The notes below the pieces were generated by a model that ran no database searches, was not told the DNA's origin, and saw nothing but the letters and a program-made list of their open reading frames with translations. Shown here piece by piece: positions 6,831 to 15,171 of a stretch of 42,886 bases of DNA. Where the stretch lies: positions 1 to 42,886 of the forward strand of contig JAOPXY010000040.1 of the NCBI GenBank assembly GCA_025964895.1, written 5' to 3'. The stretch is from Aeromicrobium sp. (GTDB lineage Bacteria; Actinomycetota; Actinomycetes; Propionibacteriales; Nocardioidaceae). The first letter of the stretch is position 1; the number at the start of each line of letters is the position of its first letter. The position numbers and the translations under genes are program-made.

Positions 6831-9310
6831 GCCCGAGCCATGTGGCGCCGCCGGTGCACGACTTCCTCGACCGCACGCGCTATCCCGTCGACGAGTGGGC
6901 GCTGGTCGAGAACCACATCGACAACGACGACCTCGGCACGACCGAGACGCTGTTCTCGGTCGGCAACGGCTACCTCGGCCTGCGCGGCAACGTCGAGGAG
7001 GGCCGCGACTCGTTCGCGCACGGCACCTTCCTCAACGGCTTCCACGAGACCTGGCCCATCCAGCACGCGGAGGAGGCCTTCGGCTTCGCGCGCGTCGGCC
7101 AGACGATCGTCAACGCGCCCGACGCCAAGGTCATCCGCCTTTACGTCGACGACGAGCCCCTGCTGCTGCCGATCGCCGACCTGATGGAGTACGAGCGTCG
7201 CCTCGACTTCCGGGCCGGCGTCATGTCGCGCAACATCATCTGGCGGACCCCGGGCGGCAAGCGCGTGCGCGTCCGCTCGCGGCGCATGGTGTCGTTCACG
7301 CAGCGCCATCTGGCGGTGCTGACGTTCGAGGTCACGATGCTCGACGACTACGCGCCCGTCGCGATCTCGTCGCAGATCCTCAACCGCCAGGACGGCGAGG
7401 ACGAGTACCACGTCCGGGCCAAGTCGATGGGCGAGGGAACCGATCCGCGCAAGGCCGGCCAGATGCGGCACCGCGTCCTCAACCCGCAGAGCAACTGGGG
7501 CAACGTCGCCGACGGCCGCGTCGCGCTGGGCTACCAGTGCGCGGAGAGCGGCATGACGATCGCGGTCGCCGCCGACCACCGGCTCGAGACGGCCAACAAC
7601 TACACCAAGCGCATCCAGACCGACGACGACCTCGCGAAGATGACCTACCGCATCGACGCCGAGCCCGGGCAGCCGATCGTCCTGACGAAGCTCGTCAGCT
7701 ATCACACCTCACGCGGTGTCCCGTCCCGCGAGCTGCTCGACCGGTGCCGCCGCACGCTCGACCGCGCGCACGACGAGGGCGTCGACAAGCAGTTCGACGA
7801 CCAGCGCGCGTGGCTCGACGCGTTCTGGGAGCGGTCGGACGTCGAGATCGCGGGCCAGCCGGCGGTGCAGCAGGCCACCCGCTGGAACCTGTTCCAGATC
7901 GCCCAGGCCTCGGCCCGTGCCGAGGGCACCGGCATCCCCGCCAAGGGCGTCACCGGATCGGGCTACGGCGGCCACTACTTCTGGGACACCGAGGTCTACG
8001 TCCTGCCGTTCCTGACGTACACGACGCCGCGCGCCGCCCGCAACGCGCTGCGCTTCCGCTACACGCTGCTCGACGCCGCCCGCATGCGCGCCAAGCAGCT
8101 GGCCCAGCACGGAGCGCTTTTCCCGTGGCGGACGATCAACGGCGAGGAGGCGTCGGCCTACTACGCGGCCGGCACCGCGCAGTACCACATCGACGCCGAC
8201 ATCTCGTACGCCCTGAGCCAGTACCTCGCCGCGACCGGCGACCAGGACTTCCTGACCCGCGAGGGCATCGACATCCTCGTCGAGACCGCACGCATGTGGG
8301 TCGACCTCGGCTTCTGGCGCAGCGAGGAGGACGGGACGTTCCACATCCACGGCGTCACCGGACCCGATGAGTACACGACGGTCGTCAACGACAACCTCTT
8401 CACCAACGTCATGGCGCGCTTCAACCTGAGCCGGGCCGCGCTCGCGGTGCGCGAGCTCGCGGCGCGCGACGGCATCAAGTACGAGCAGGTCGTGCGCCGG
8501 CTCGACCTCAAGCTGTCCGAGGTGGACGACTGGGAGCGGGCCGCCCGCGACATGGCGATCCCGTACGACGAGCACCTCGGCGTGCACCCGCAGGACCAGC
8601 ACTTCCTGGAGCGCGAGGTGTGGGACCTGGAGAACACGCCGCTCGACAAGCGGCCGCTGCTGCTGAACTACCACCCGCTGGTGATCTACCGGTTCCAGGT
8701 GCTCAAGCAGGCCGACGTCGTGTTGGCGCTGTTCCTGCAGGGCGAGCACTTCACGCCCGAGGAGAAGCGCGCCGACTTCGAGTACTACGACCCGATCACG
8801 ACCGGCGACTCGACCCTGTCGGCGGTCGTGCAGTCGATCATGGCGGCCGAGGTCGGCTACCACGACCTCGCGCTGCGCTACTTCGTGTCGGCGCTGTTCG
8901 TCGACCTGGCCGACCGGCACAACAACACGTCCGACGGGGTGCACGTGGCCTCGACCGGTGGCGTGTGGAGCGCGCTCGTCAGCGGATTCGGTGGCTTCCG
9001 CGACCACGGCGGCGTCTTCACGCTCGACCCCCGGCTGCCCGAGTCGTGGGACTCGCTCACCTTCCGGCTGACGCTGCTCGGCACCCGGGTGCGGGTCTCG
9101 GTGCTGCCCGACCGGATCGACCTGGAGGTCGAGGACGGGAAGTCAGCCACCCTCGTCGTGCGCGGCCAGGAGGTCACGGTCGTCCCCGGCGACCCCGTCT
9201 CGATCGCGCTCGACGGCCAGGGTCCGCGCCTGGAGGGCCAGCCGGAGCCGGTCCCCGGACGTCGTCGCGCCGACGGCACGATCATCGCCGCGATCGTCCC
9301 CGGCAGCTGA
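6827..9310 (+). CDS. Glycoside hydrolase family 65 disaccharide phosphorylase (maltose/trehalose/kojibiose type)
   Basis: An 827-residue GH65 protein. An N-terminal beta-sandwich (ETLFSVGNGYLGLRG, typical of the family) is followed by an (alpha/alpha)6 barrel and a short C-terminal beta domain. The barrel contains GGHYFWDTEVYVLPF, LFPWRTINGEEAS and GVTGPDEYTTVVNDNLFTN; Glu515 in the last is the expected general acid. The HNNTSDGVHVASTGGVW region matches the phosphate-binding loop, arguing for a phosphorylase rather than a hydrolase. It would act in the cytoplasm on maltose, trehalose or kojibiose, releasing beta-glucose 1-phosphate for the coupled mutase. The sequence does not settle which disaccharide. 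It ends 24 bp from the convergent secreted-protein gene. Confidence 0.92.
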   Translation: MSPSHVAPPVHDFLDRTRYPVDEWALVENHIDNDDLGTTETLFSVGNGYLGLRGNVEEGRDSFAHGTFLNGFHETWPIQHAEEAFGFARVGQTIVNAPDAKVIRLYVDDEPLLLPIADLMEYERRLDFRAGVMSRNIIWRTPGGKRVRVRSRRMVSFTQRHLAVLTFEVTMLDDYAPVAISSQILNRQDGEDEYHVRAKSMGEGTDPRKAGQMRHRVLNPQSNWGNVADGRVALGYQCAESGMTIAVAADHRLETANNYTKRIQTDDDLAKMTYRIDAEPGQPIVLTKLVSYHTSRGVPSRELLDRCRRTLDRAHDEGVDKQFDDQRAWLDAFWERSDVEIAGQPAVQQATRWNLFQIAQASARAEGTGIPAKGVTGSGYGGHYFWDTEVYVLPFLTYTTPRAARNALRFRYTLLDAARMRAKQLAQHGALFPWRTINGEEASAYYAAGTAQYHIDADISYALSQYLAATGDQDFLTREGIDILVETARMWVDLGFWRSEEDGTFHIHGVTGPDEYTTVVNDNLFTNVMARFNLSRAALAVRELAARDGIKYEQVVRRLDLKLSEVDDWERAARDMAIPYDEHLGVHPQDQHFLEREVWDLENTPLDKRPLLLNYHPLVIYRFQVLKQADVVLALFLQGEHFTPEEKRADFEYYDPITTGDSTLSAVVQSIMAAEVGYHDLALRYFVSALFVDLADRHNNTSDGVHVASTGGVWSALVSGFGGFRDHGGVFTLDPRLPESWDSLTFRLTLLGTRVRVSVLPDRIDLEVEDGKSATLVVRGQEVTVVPGDPVSIALDGQGPRLEGQPEPVPGRRRADGTIIAAIVPGS

Positions 9311-9334
9311 CCTCCTGCCTCACGCACCGCGGGG

Positions 9335-10075
9335 TCAGCGGGTGACGACGCGGGTCCAGGGTCCGGGCGGGACGTCGACGGCGTCGACGAAGCGCCAGCT
9401 GACGCGGTCGTTCTGGCCGTCGAGCTCCGCGAACCGCAGGCAGCCGTTGAGCGCGGGCGACACGTCCATGCCGGCGTTGTTGTAGCGCTTGTTCGCGGGG
9501 CGGTGGTTGCCGCGGCCGAAGACGTACTTCGCGTCGTGGTACGTGCCGGGTCCGGCGTCCTGGATCTGGCCGTAGCAGGTGCGGCCCTTGCGGGTGATCT
9601 TCACCCACCGGTTCTTCATGACGCTGTCGCCCCGGCGGGCCAACGTCAGCCACGGGCGGGCGCGGATCCACGGGATGACCTTGCTGCGCCGGGCCCGGCC
9701 GATCTTGTCGTTGAGGTCGTCGTACGGCAGGTCGAGGTAGAACGGGTTCTCACGGGGCGTGATCGCCGTGGGGAAGTAGTCGTTGGCCGCCGTGCGGCGC
9801 TCGGTGCGGCAGTCGCCGCGGACGACGCGACCGTCGCAACCGCCATAGCTGCGGAACCAGTTGTCGTCGTAAGTGGAGAGCATCTGGCTGCCGTCCGCGG
9901 CGTTCGCGTCGAAGATCTCGCCGACCCAGAACGTCGTCGCGACGATGTTGGTGTGCCACGGGTACCGCGTGCCGCGGTCCTTGGCCTGCGCGGGCCCGAT
10001 GGTCGTGAGGACGGTCGTGGCCGCGACGACGAGCGCGAGCAGGCCAATGACCCATGGTGCTCGGAAAGAGAACAT
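9335..10075 (-). CDS. Secreted protein of unknown function, possible double-psi beta-barrel (paralogue 1)
   Basis: A 246-residue exported protein: a signal peptide with hydrophobic core IGLLALVVAATTVL and a GPAQA cleavage site. The mature part opens with YPWHTNIVATTFWVGEIFD, then a Cys-containing loop (YGGCDG, GDCRTE), a FYLDLPYDDLND segment and a C-terminal block. That block, WVKITRKGRTCYGQIQDAGPG followed by AGMDVSPALNGCL, resembles the strand-turn pattern DRGP...IDLS of RlpA/expansin-like double-psi beta-barrels; this is fold inference, not an assignment. Four or more Cys suggest disulfides. It is about half identical to its neighbour at 10149, so the pair arose by tandem duplication. The start lies 6 nt after a TATGGT box, a second internal leaderless promoter. 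Confidence 0.8.
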   Translation of the reverse strand: MFSFRAPWVIGLLALVVAATTVLTTIGPAQAKDRGTRYPWHTNIVATTFWVGEIFDANAADGSQMLSTYDDNWFRSYGGCDGRVVRGDCRTERRTAANDYFPTAITPRENPFYLDLPYDDLNDKIGRARRSKVIPWIRARPWLTLARRGDSVMKNRWVKITRKGRTCYGQIQDAGPGTYHDAKYVFGRGNHRPANKRYNNAGMDVSPALNGCLRFAELDGQNDRVSWRFVDAVDVPPGPWTRVVTR

Positions 10076-10081
10076 GGGTCG

Positions 10082-10087
10082 ACCATA
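10082..10087 (-). promoter_or_regulatory. -10 box (TATGGT) of a probable leaderless promoter for secreted paralogue 1
   Basis: On the minus strand TATGGT is followed by 6 nt and ATG 10075. It lies in the 73-bp gap between the two secreted paralogues, so paralogue 1 can be expressed apart from the glycan operon. Confidence 0.5.
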
Positions 10088-10148
10088 GGCACCGTCGGCG
10101 CCGTCGCAAAAGGGTAAATCGGCGTGACGATGTGGCGTGGGTGGGAGC

Positions 10149-10874
10149 TCAGCGCACCGGGGTGTCGGTAATCACCTTCTTCCACGGGCCGTCCGGGACG
10201 TCGTCGGCGTCGACGAACCGCCAGTCGACGCGGTCGCTCTCGCCGTCGAGCTCGCTGAGCCCGAGGCAGCCGTTCATGGCCGGCGACACGTCCATGCCCG
10301 CCCCGTTGTACCGTGCGTTGGCGGGCCGCGCGTCGTCGGTGCCGAAGACGTACGCGACGTCGTGGTACTCCCCGGGGCCCGCGTCCTCGATCTGTCCGAA
10401 GCACTCGCGGTCGCCGTGGCGCACGTGCACCCACCGGTTCTTCATGAGGCTCATCCGCGGGTCGTGGACCAAGGCCGCGTACGGCAGCTCACGGGCCCAC
10501 GGCACGACCAATCCGCGCAGCAGGAACGCGAGGTCGTCGTTGACGTCGTCGAAGGGCAGGTCCAGGTAGAAGGGGTTCTGCAACGGCGTCATGGCGGTCG
10601 GGAAGTAGTCGTTGTCCGAGGTGCGCGGCTCGGTGCCGCACCGGCCGTCCGCGTCGACGACGCCGTCGCAGCCGCCGTAGCTGCCGAGCCAGTCGTCGTC
10701 GTACGTCGAGATCACCTGGCTGCCGTCCTCGGCGGCCGGGTCGAAGAGCTCACCGACCCAGAACGTCGTCGTGACGATGTCGGTGTGCCACGGGTGCTCG
10801 CCGCCGGCTCCTGCGTCGGTCGTCACGGCGAGGAGGGCAGCCACCGCCGCGGTCAGCACGAGCATCCGGCCCAC
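10149..10874 (-). CDS. Secreted protein of unknown function, possible double-psi beta-barrel (paralogue 2)
   Basis: A 241-residue exported paralogue of the protein encoded at 9335-10075. The signal peptide is LVLTAAVAALLAVTTDAGAG. The shared blocks are HPWHTDIVTTTFWVGELFD, SYGGCDG, NDYFPTAMTPLQNPFYLDLP, CFGQIEDAGPGEYHD and AGMDVSPAMNGCL. The mature protein is markedly acidic where paralogue 1 is basic (for example LNDKIGRARRSK becomes VNDDLAFLLRG). GTG 10874 lies 3 nt after the deacetylase stop; ATG 10865 is possible and would leave a shorter n-region. Operon position puts it with the glycan enzymes, so a role in binding, cross-linking or trimming the exported glycan is reasonable, but no catalytic residues are recognised. 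Confidence 0.8.
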   Translation of the reverse strand: MGRMLVLTAAVAALLAVTTDAGAGGEHPWHTDIVTTTFWVGELFDPAAEDGSQVISTYDDDWLGSYGGCDGVVDADGRCGTEPRTSDNDYFPTAMTPLQNPFYLDLPFDDVNDDLAFLLRGLVVPWARELPYAALVHDPRMSLMKNRWVHVRHGDRECFGQIEDAGPGEYHDVAYVFGTDDARPANARYNGAGMDVSPAMNGCLGLSELDGESDRVDWRFVDADDVPDGPWKKVITDTPVR

Positions 10875-10877
10875 GGG

Positions 10878-12326
10878 TCATCGCTCCAGGTCCGCCGACG
10901 GCGCCTCGACGACGCGGCTGACCCGCGGCGCGACGAGGGGCGTGACCGCGGTGGCGGCGCCCATCGTGGTCGCCGGTGCCCCGACCGTGTCGTACATCGC
11001 GACGTCGTCGGTGCGCAGCGTCCCGTTGCCGAACACGCTCAGGCCGAAGCTGATGCCCGTCATGCCGTCCGGGATCGTCGGCGTCGTCCACACCGCCTGC
11101 GTGTAGGCGGACGCCGCACCGAACCACGGGCTGGACGTCCAGTAGTGCCACGTGCCCTGCGCGTCGCGCAGGTAGACCGCGAACTGGGTCGCCCCGGTCG
11201 AGGTGTACCAGGAGCGCAGCGAGTAGGTGTGCCCCGCCGCGACGGACGGGCTGCAGCCGCCGGAGTCGAACCGCGGGAGCCACTTCGCGTCACCGTCGAC
11301 GTAGCCGGAGACGGTCACCTGGCCGGCGCGGGCCCCGGAACGTCCCGGCGTGGCGGTGGTCAGCGCGGCGGTGTTGGTGCCGTACCCGCCCGGCATCCAG
11401 CACGACGGGGTGCCGTCGGCGTCGAGCGTCTCGAGGCCCGGGTTGACGACGGCGTTGACACCGGGTCCGACGGGACCGGGCGCCGGCGGTCCGTTGACGG
11501 CCGGCTTGACCGCGCCGCCCACCGCGTCGCCGACGGTCAGCACCTGCGTGTTGCGCGTGGACGCCGTGGTGCGGGCCTTGAGCCACGAGGCGAACTGGTC
11601 GAGCACCGTGGGAGTCACGGAGATGTCGCAGCCGCTCGCGCACACGTTGTGGAACGTGATCTGCACCCAGCCGCCGCGCGTCTCGGCGCGGGTCACGAGG
11701 TCCTGCAGGTTCTTCAACGTCCAGCTCGTCTCGACCTGGTCGGGCGCCCGCGTCTCGAAGGCGTCCGCGGGCGGCAGCGTCTCGGCGACGGCACAGCCCG
11801 AGCAGCTGGACGGGGAGCGGAGGTCGCCGAGGCCGCGGGCGCTGTTGTAGCCGCAGCCCGCGACGATCGTCTTGACCGACGCGTTAAGGCTCGCGAACGG
11901 GTACGCGAAGCTGCGCACGGGGAATCCCTGCGCGAGCAGCCACGCCCGGTCGTTGCAAATCTGCCGCTTGGCCTCGTCCGCGGGAAGCGTCGGCAGGTCC
12001 GGGTGGCTCACGGTGTGTCCGCCGATCTCGTGCCCGGCGGCCCGGAGGGCCTGCAGGTCCGCGAGGGTCATGTACCCGGGGGCGCCGACGTAGCCGGACG
12101 GCACGTAGAACGTCCCGTCGAGGTTGTACCGATCGAGGATCGTCGCGGCCGTCTTCTGGTTGGCGTTGGCGTCGTCGAATGTCAGGCTCACGACCGTGCG
12201 AGGTCCCGTGGCGGCCGAGGCCGGCGTGGCGGGCAGCACGGCCGTGATGGTGGCGCAGGCGAGGACGAGCGACGCCGCGGACGCGAGCGCGGCGACCGTT
12301 CGCCGGAAACGAGAGGTGGTGGACAT
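10878..12326 (-). CDS. Secreted NodB-type polysaccharide deacetylase with C-terminal carbohydrate-binding-like domain
   Basis: A 482-residue exported enzyme. A Sec signal peptide ending PATPASAA is followed by a NodB domain (about 45-250): motif 1 SLTFDDANANQ, metal-binding motif 2 GGHTVSHPDL, motif 3 RSFAYPF and motif 5 QITFHNV. This is a CE4 fold expected to remove N-acetyl groups from GlcNAc-type polymers outside the cell. A Pro/Gly linker (PPAPGPVGPG) leads to a beta-sandwich domain beginning VVNPGLETLDADGTPSCWMPGG, like CBM4/9-type binding modules. ATG 12326 has AGGA about 7 nt upstream and lies 8 nt after the glmS stop. It probably modifies the polymer made by this operon. Confidence 0.9.
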   Translation of the reverse strand: MSTTSRFRRTVAALASAASLVLACATITAVLPATPASAATGPRTVVSLTFDDANANQKTAATILDRYNLDGTFYVPSGYVGAPGYMTLADLQALRAAGHEIGGHTVSHPDLPTLPADEAKRQICNDRAWLLAQGFPVRSFAYPFASLNASVKTIVAGCGYNSARGLGDLRSPSSCSGCAVAETLPPADAFETRAPDQVETSWTLKNLQDLVTRAETRGGWVQITFHNVCASGCDISVTPTVLDQFASWLKARTTASTRNTQVLTVGDAVGGAVKPAVNGPPAPGPVGPGVNAVVNPGLETLDADGTPSCWMPGGYGTNTAALTTATPGRSGARAGQVTVSGYVDGDAKWLPRFDSGGCSPSVAAGHTYSLRSWYTSTGATQFAVYLRDAQGTWHYWTSSPWFGAASAYTQAVWTTPTIPDGMTGISFGLSVFGNGTLRTDDVAMYDTVGAPATTMGAATAVTPLVAPRVSRVVEAPSADLER

Positions 12327-12334
12327 GGCGGTTC

Positions 12335-14143
12335 CTATTCGACGGTGACGGATTTGGCGAGGTTGCGGGGCTTGTCGACGTCGCGCCCGAGCGCGACGGC
12401 GAGCTCGCGGGCCAGCGTCTGCAGGGCCACGACCGACTCCAGCGGGCCGCACCACGGAAGGCCGGCGACGGCGTACGGATCGGTGCTGTGGCCGAGCGCG
12501 GGGATGTCCGCGGCCGGGCCGCCGATCTGCGTCACGAGACCGCCCCGGGCCCGCACCTCGGCGATGCTGGCGGCGAGCCGATCGTCCTGGTCGCCCACGA
12601 CGATGACCGGCGTGCCTTCCTCGACGAGGGCCAGCGGACCGTGCTTGAGCTCGCCGGCGGGATAGCTCTCGGCCCACCGGTACGTGAGCTCCTTGAGCTT
12701 GAGGGCGCCCTCGTCGGCGAAGACGGTCGCTGCACCGCGGCCGAGGAACACGAACCCCCGCGCCTCGGTCATGCCGTCCACGAGGGGCGGCACGCTGCGC
12801 CGCGAGGCCGCGAGCGCCTGGCTGAGCAGCTCGGGCACGCGCTTGAGGTCGCTCGTGAGCCGCTGCGCGTCGAAGGGGTCGAGCCGTCCGTGCGCGACGA
12901 GCGCCGAGACGGCCACGCAGGCGCCGGTCAACAGCTGGGCGGTGAACGTCTTTGACGCCGCGACCCCGACCTCGGTGCCGGCGTGGCACGCCATGACGGC
13001 GTCGGCCCGCCGCCCCAGCGCCGAGTGCTCGTTGTTGGTGATCGCCAGCACCGACGCGCCGGCGGGCTCGAGCGCATCGAGCCCGCGCAGCACGTCGGCA
13101 GTCTCTCCCGACTGGCTGAGCGCGATCAGCAGGGTGCCGGGTTCCAGCACCGCGTCGGACGCCTCGCTGGCGATGATCTCCTGGTGCGGCACGTTGCCGA
13201 CCCGGCCGAGGATGCCGGCGATCGCGCGACCCGCGTTGAGCGACGTGCCGCAGCCCAGCACCGCGACCCGCCGGAACGGGGGCAGCGCGAGGGACCGCCA
13301 CAGATCCGGCCCCGAGGCTCCCGTGGCCCACGCGTCGAGGACGCGTTCGGCGACGGCGGGCTGCTCGTCGATCTCCTTGGACATGAAGTCCGGGTACCGG
13401 CCGAGGCTCAGGTCGCCGGGCTGGACGGTGCACGGACGCAGCTCGCTGGCCAGCACCGGGACACCGCGGCGGCGCCACCGGGCGACAGGGGAGACCTGCA
13501 CGACGTCGCCGTCCTCCAGGACACGGAACTCATCGACCCAGTCGGCGATCGCGCTGATGTCGCTGGCCACGAAATCGCCGTGCGACGACCGCGCCATGAC
13601 CAGGGGTGACTGGTGCGCGGCCGCCACGAGACCGCCGGTTCGGACGTCGAGCACCACGATGGCCCATGACCCCTCGAGCCGGTTGACCGTCAGCTCCACA
13701 CTGGTGTGCAGGTCGTGCCGGGCCAGGTGCGTCTCGACGAGGTGCGCGATGACCTCGCTGTCGACGTCGCTGGTCAGGAGATGACCTCCCGCCACCAGCT
13801 CGGCCCTCAAGGCGTCCGCGTTGGCCACCACGCCGTTGTGGACGATCGCGATCCGCCCGTGGCAGTCGGTGTGCGGGTGGGCGTTGCGCACCGACACCGC
13901 GCCGTGCGTGGCCCATCGGGTGTGCCCGATGCCGTGGGTCGCGCGCCAGAGCCGAGGCTCGAGGGCGACCTGACGGCCCAGGTCGTCGACCCGGTCGACG
14001 GTCTTGATCGTCAGCAGCTGCTCGGCGTCATCGACGGTGGCGATGCCGGCCGAGTCGTAGCCTCGGTACTCGAGGCGCCCGAGCGCCTCGACGAGGTACG
14101 TCCCGACCGGCCGCACCGTGCGGCCGGCGACGATGCCGCACAT
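12335..14143 (-). CDS. glmS: Glutamine-fructose-6-phosphate aminotransferase (isomerizing)
   Basis: A 602-residue GlcN-6-P synthase, which makes glucosamine 6-phosphate from fructose 6-phosphate and glutamine. The N-terminal MCGIVAG gives Cys1, the Ntn nucleophile. The glutaminase domain also shows HTRWATHG and HNGVVANADALR, followed by two SIS domains (GCGTSLNAG, SQSGETADVLRGLDAL, ELKHGPLALVEEG) and the C-terminal KPRNLAKSVTVE. It starts within the epimerase stop (TGATG). Being embedded in a glycan operon rather than next to glmM suggests a dedicated copy that raises the UDP-GlcNAc supply; a housekeeping copy probably exists elsewhere. No glmS ribozyme is seen, as expected for an internal operon gene. 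Confidence 0.96.
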   Translation of the reverse strand: MCGIVAGRTVRPVGTYLVEALGRLEYRGYDSAGIATVDDAEQLLTIKTVDRVDDLGRQVALEPRLWRATHGIGHTRWATHGAVSVRNAHPHTDCHGRIAIVHNGVVANADALRAELVAGGHLLTSDVDSEVIAHLVETHLARHDLHTSVELTVNRLEGSWAIVVLDVRTGGLVAAAHQSPLVMARSSHGDFVASDISAIADWVDEFRVLEDGDVVQVSPVARWRRRGVPVLASELRPCTVQPGDLSLGRYPDFMSKEIDEQPAVAERVLDAWATGASGPDLWRSLALPPFRRVAVLGCGTSLNAGRAIAGILGRVGNVPHQEIIASEASDAVLEPGTLLIALSQSGETADVLRGLDALEPAGASVLAITNNEHSALGRRADAVMACHAGTEVGVAASKTFTAQLLTGACVAVSALVAHGRLDPFDAQRLTSDLKRVPELLSQALAASRRSVPPLVDGMTEARGFVFLGRGAATVFADEGALKLKELTYRWAESYPAGELKHGPLALVEEGTPVIVVGDQDDRLAASIAEVRARGGLVTQIGGPAADIPALGHSTDPYAVAGLPWCGPLESVVALQTLARELAVALGRDVDKPRNLAKSVTVE

Positions 14144-15171
14144 CAGGGGACCTGCGTCTCGAGCAGCTTGACCGGCGCGGGGAACGGATCGGCGGCGACG
14201 CCCGCGATGCTGTCCGCGACGCGTCCGATCATTTCCGCGAGCGGTGTGTGCGGGACGTACCCGACCATCGCCTCGGACCGGCGGTTGTCCGGCACGCGGC
14301 GGCGCATGTCCTCGTATCCGGCTGAGTACGCCTCCTCGTACGGGACGAGCACGATGGAGCTCGGGCTGCCCGTGACGTCGATGACGAGCTGCGCCAGGTC
14401 GAGGATGCTGATCTCCTGGGCGCCGCCCAGGTTGAACGCGAGCCCCCTCGTCTGCCTGCACTCCAGCAGGTCGACCATCGCCGGCACGACGTCGCCGACG
14501 TACGAGAAGCACCTCGTCTGGCGCCCGTCGCCGAACACCGTCAGCGCCTCGCCGCGCAGCGCCTGCGACACGAGCCGCGGGACGACCATCCCGTAGCGGC
14601 CCGTCTGGCGGGGACCGCACGTGTTGAACAGGCGGACGATCGTGACCTGCAGCCCGAGCTGGTTCCAGTACGCGTGGGCGAAGGCCTCGTCGATGCCCTT
14701 GGCCGCCGCGTACGACCACCGCGACAACAGCGGCGAGCCCAAGATGCGATCGGCGTCCTCGGACAGCCGGTCGGCGGTGTTCTTGCCGTAGATCTCGCTG
14801 GTCGACGCCAGCAGCACCTCCGCGCCGGTCTCAAGGGCGGCGTCGAGCACGGCCTCCGTGCCGTGGATGTTGGTGCGCAGGCTCGACAGCGGGGAGTCGA
14901 CGATCAGGTTGACGCCCACCGCCGCGGCGAGGTGGAAGATGCGATCGGCGCCACGCGTGGCCTGGCACACCGCGACGGGATCGGTCACCGATCCCACGAC
15001 CACGTGCAGGCGCGGGTGGTCGGCGATCGCTGAGAGGTTGCGCATGCTGCCGGTCGACAGGTCGTCGATGACGATGACCTCGTCGCCGCGGCGCAAGAGC
15101 AGCTCGACCAGGTGGCTGCCGATGAAGCCCGCACCGCCGGTGACGACGGTCCGGCTGCCCGGGCGCTTCAC
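14143..15171 (-). CDS. NAD-dependent nucleotide-sugar epimerase/dehydratase (extended SDR)
   Basis: A 342-residue extended short-chain dehydrogenase. The Rossmann motif TVVTGGAGFIGSHLVELLL binds NAD. The active site is STSEIYG followed by WSYAAAKGIDE (Tyr-X3-Lys). VRLFNTCGPRQTGRYGMVVP and FGDGRQTRCFSYVGDVV are typical of UDP-glucuronate decarboxylase and UDP-hexose 4-epimerase relatives. GTG 15171 overlaps the dehydrogenase stop in GTGA. Because the preceding enzyme makes a UDP-uronic acid, a decarboxylase or 4-epimerase acting on that product is the likeliest role. The product sugar cannot be read from sequence. Confidence 0.88.
   Translation of the reverse strand: MKRPGSRTVVTGGAGFIGSHLVELLLRRGDEVIVIDDLSTGSMRNLSAIADHPRLHVVVGSVTDPVAVCQATRGADRIFHLAAAVGVNLIVDSPLSSLRTNIHGTEAVLDAALETGAEVLLASTSEIYGKNTADRLSEDADRILGSPLLSRWSYAAAKGIDEAFAHAYWNQLGLQVTIVRLFNTCGPRQTGRYGMVVPRLVSQALRGEALTVFGDGRQTRCFSYVGDVVPAMVDLLECRQTRGLAFNLGGAQEISILDLAQLVIDVTGSPSSIVLVPYEEAYSAGYEDMRRRVPDNRRSEAMVGYVPHTPLAEMIGRVADSIAGVAADPFPAPVKLLETQVP

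Noticed and set aside
7709-9007. A 432-codon minus-strand frame within the GH65 gene
   Set aside because: Composition is typical of third-frame shadowing, and the GH65 motifs on the other strand are unambiguous.
10137-12665. An 842-codon forward frame opposite the deacetylase and secreted protein genes
   Set aside because: Low-complexity Arg/Val/Ala composition, antisense to well-supported genes; a high-GC artefact.
12335-14719. A longer GlmS with an N-terminal extension upstream of 14143
   Set aside because: The glutaminase nucleophile must be residue 1 after Met removal, and MCGIVAG starts exactly at 14143.
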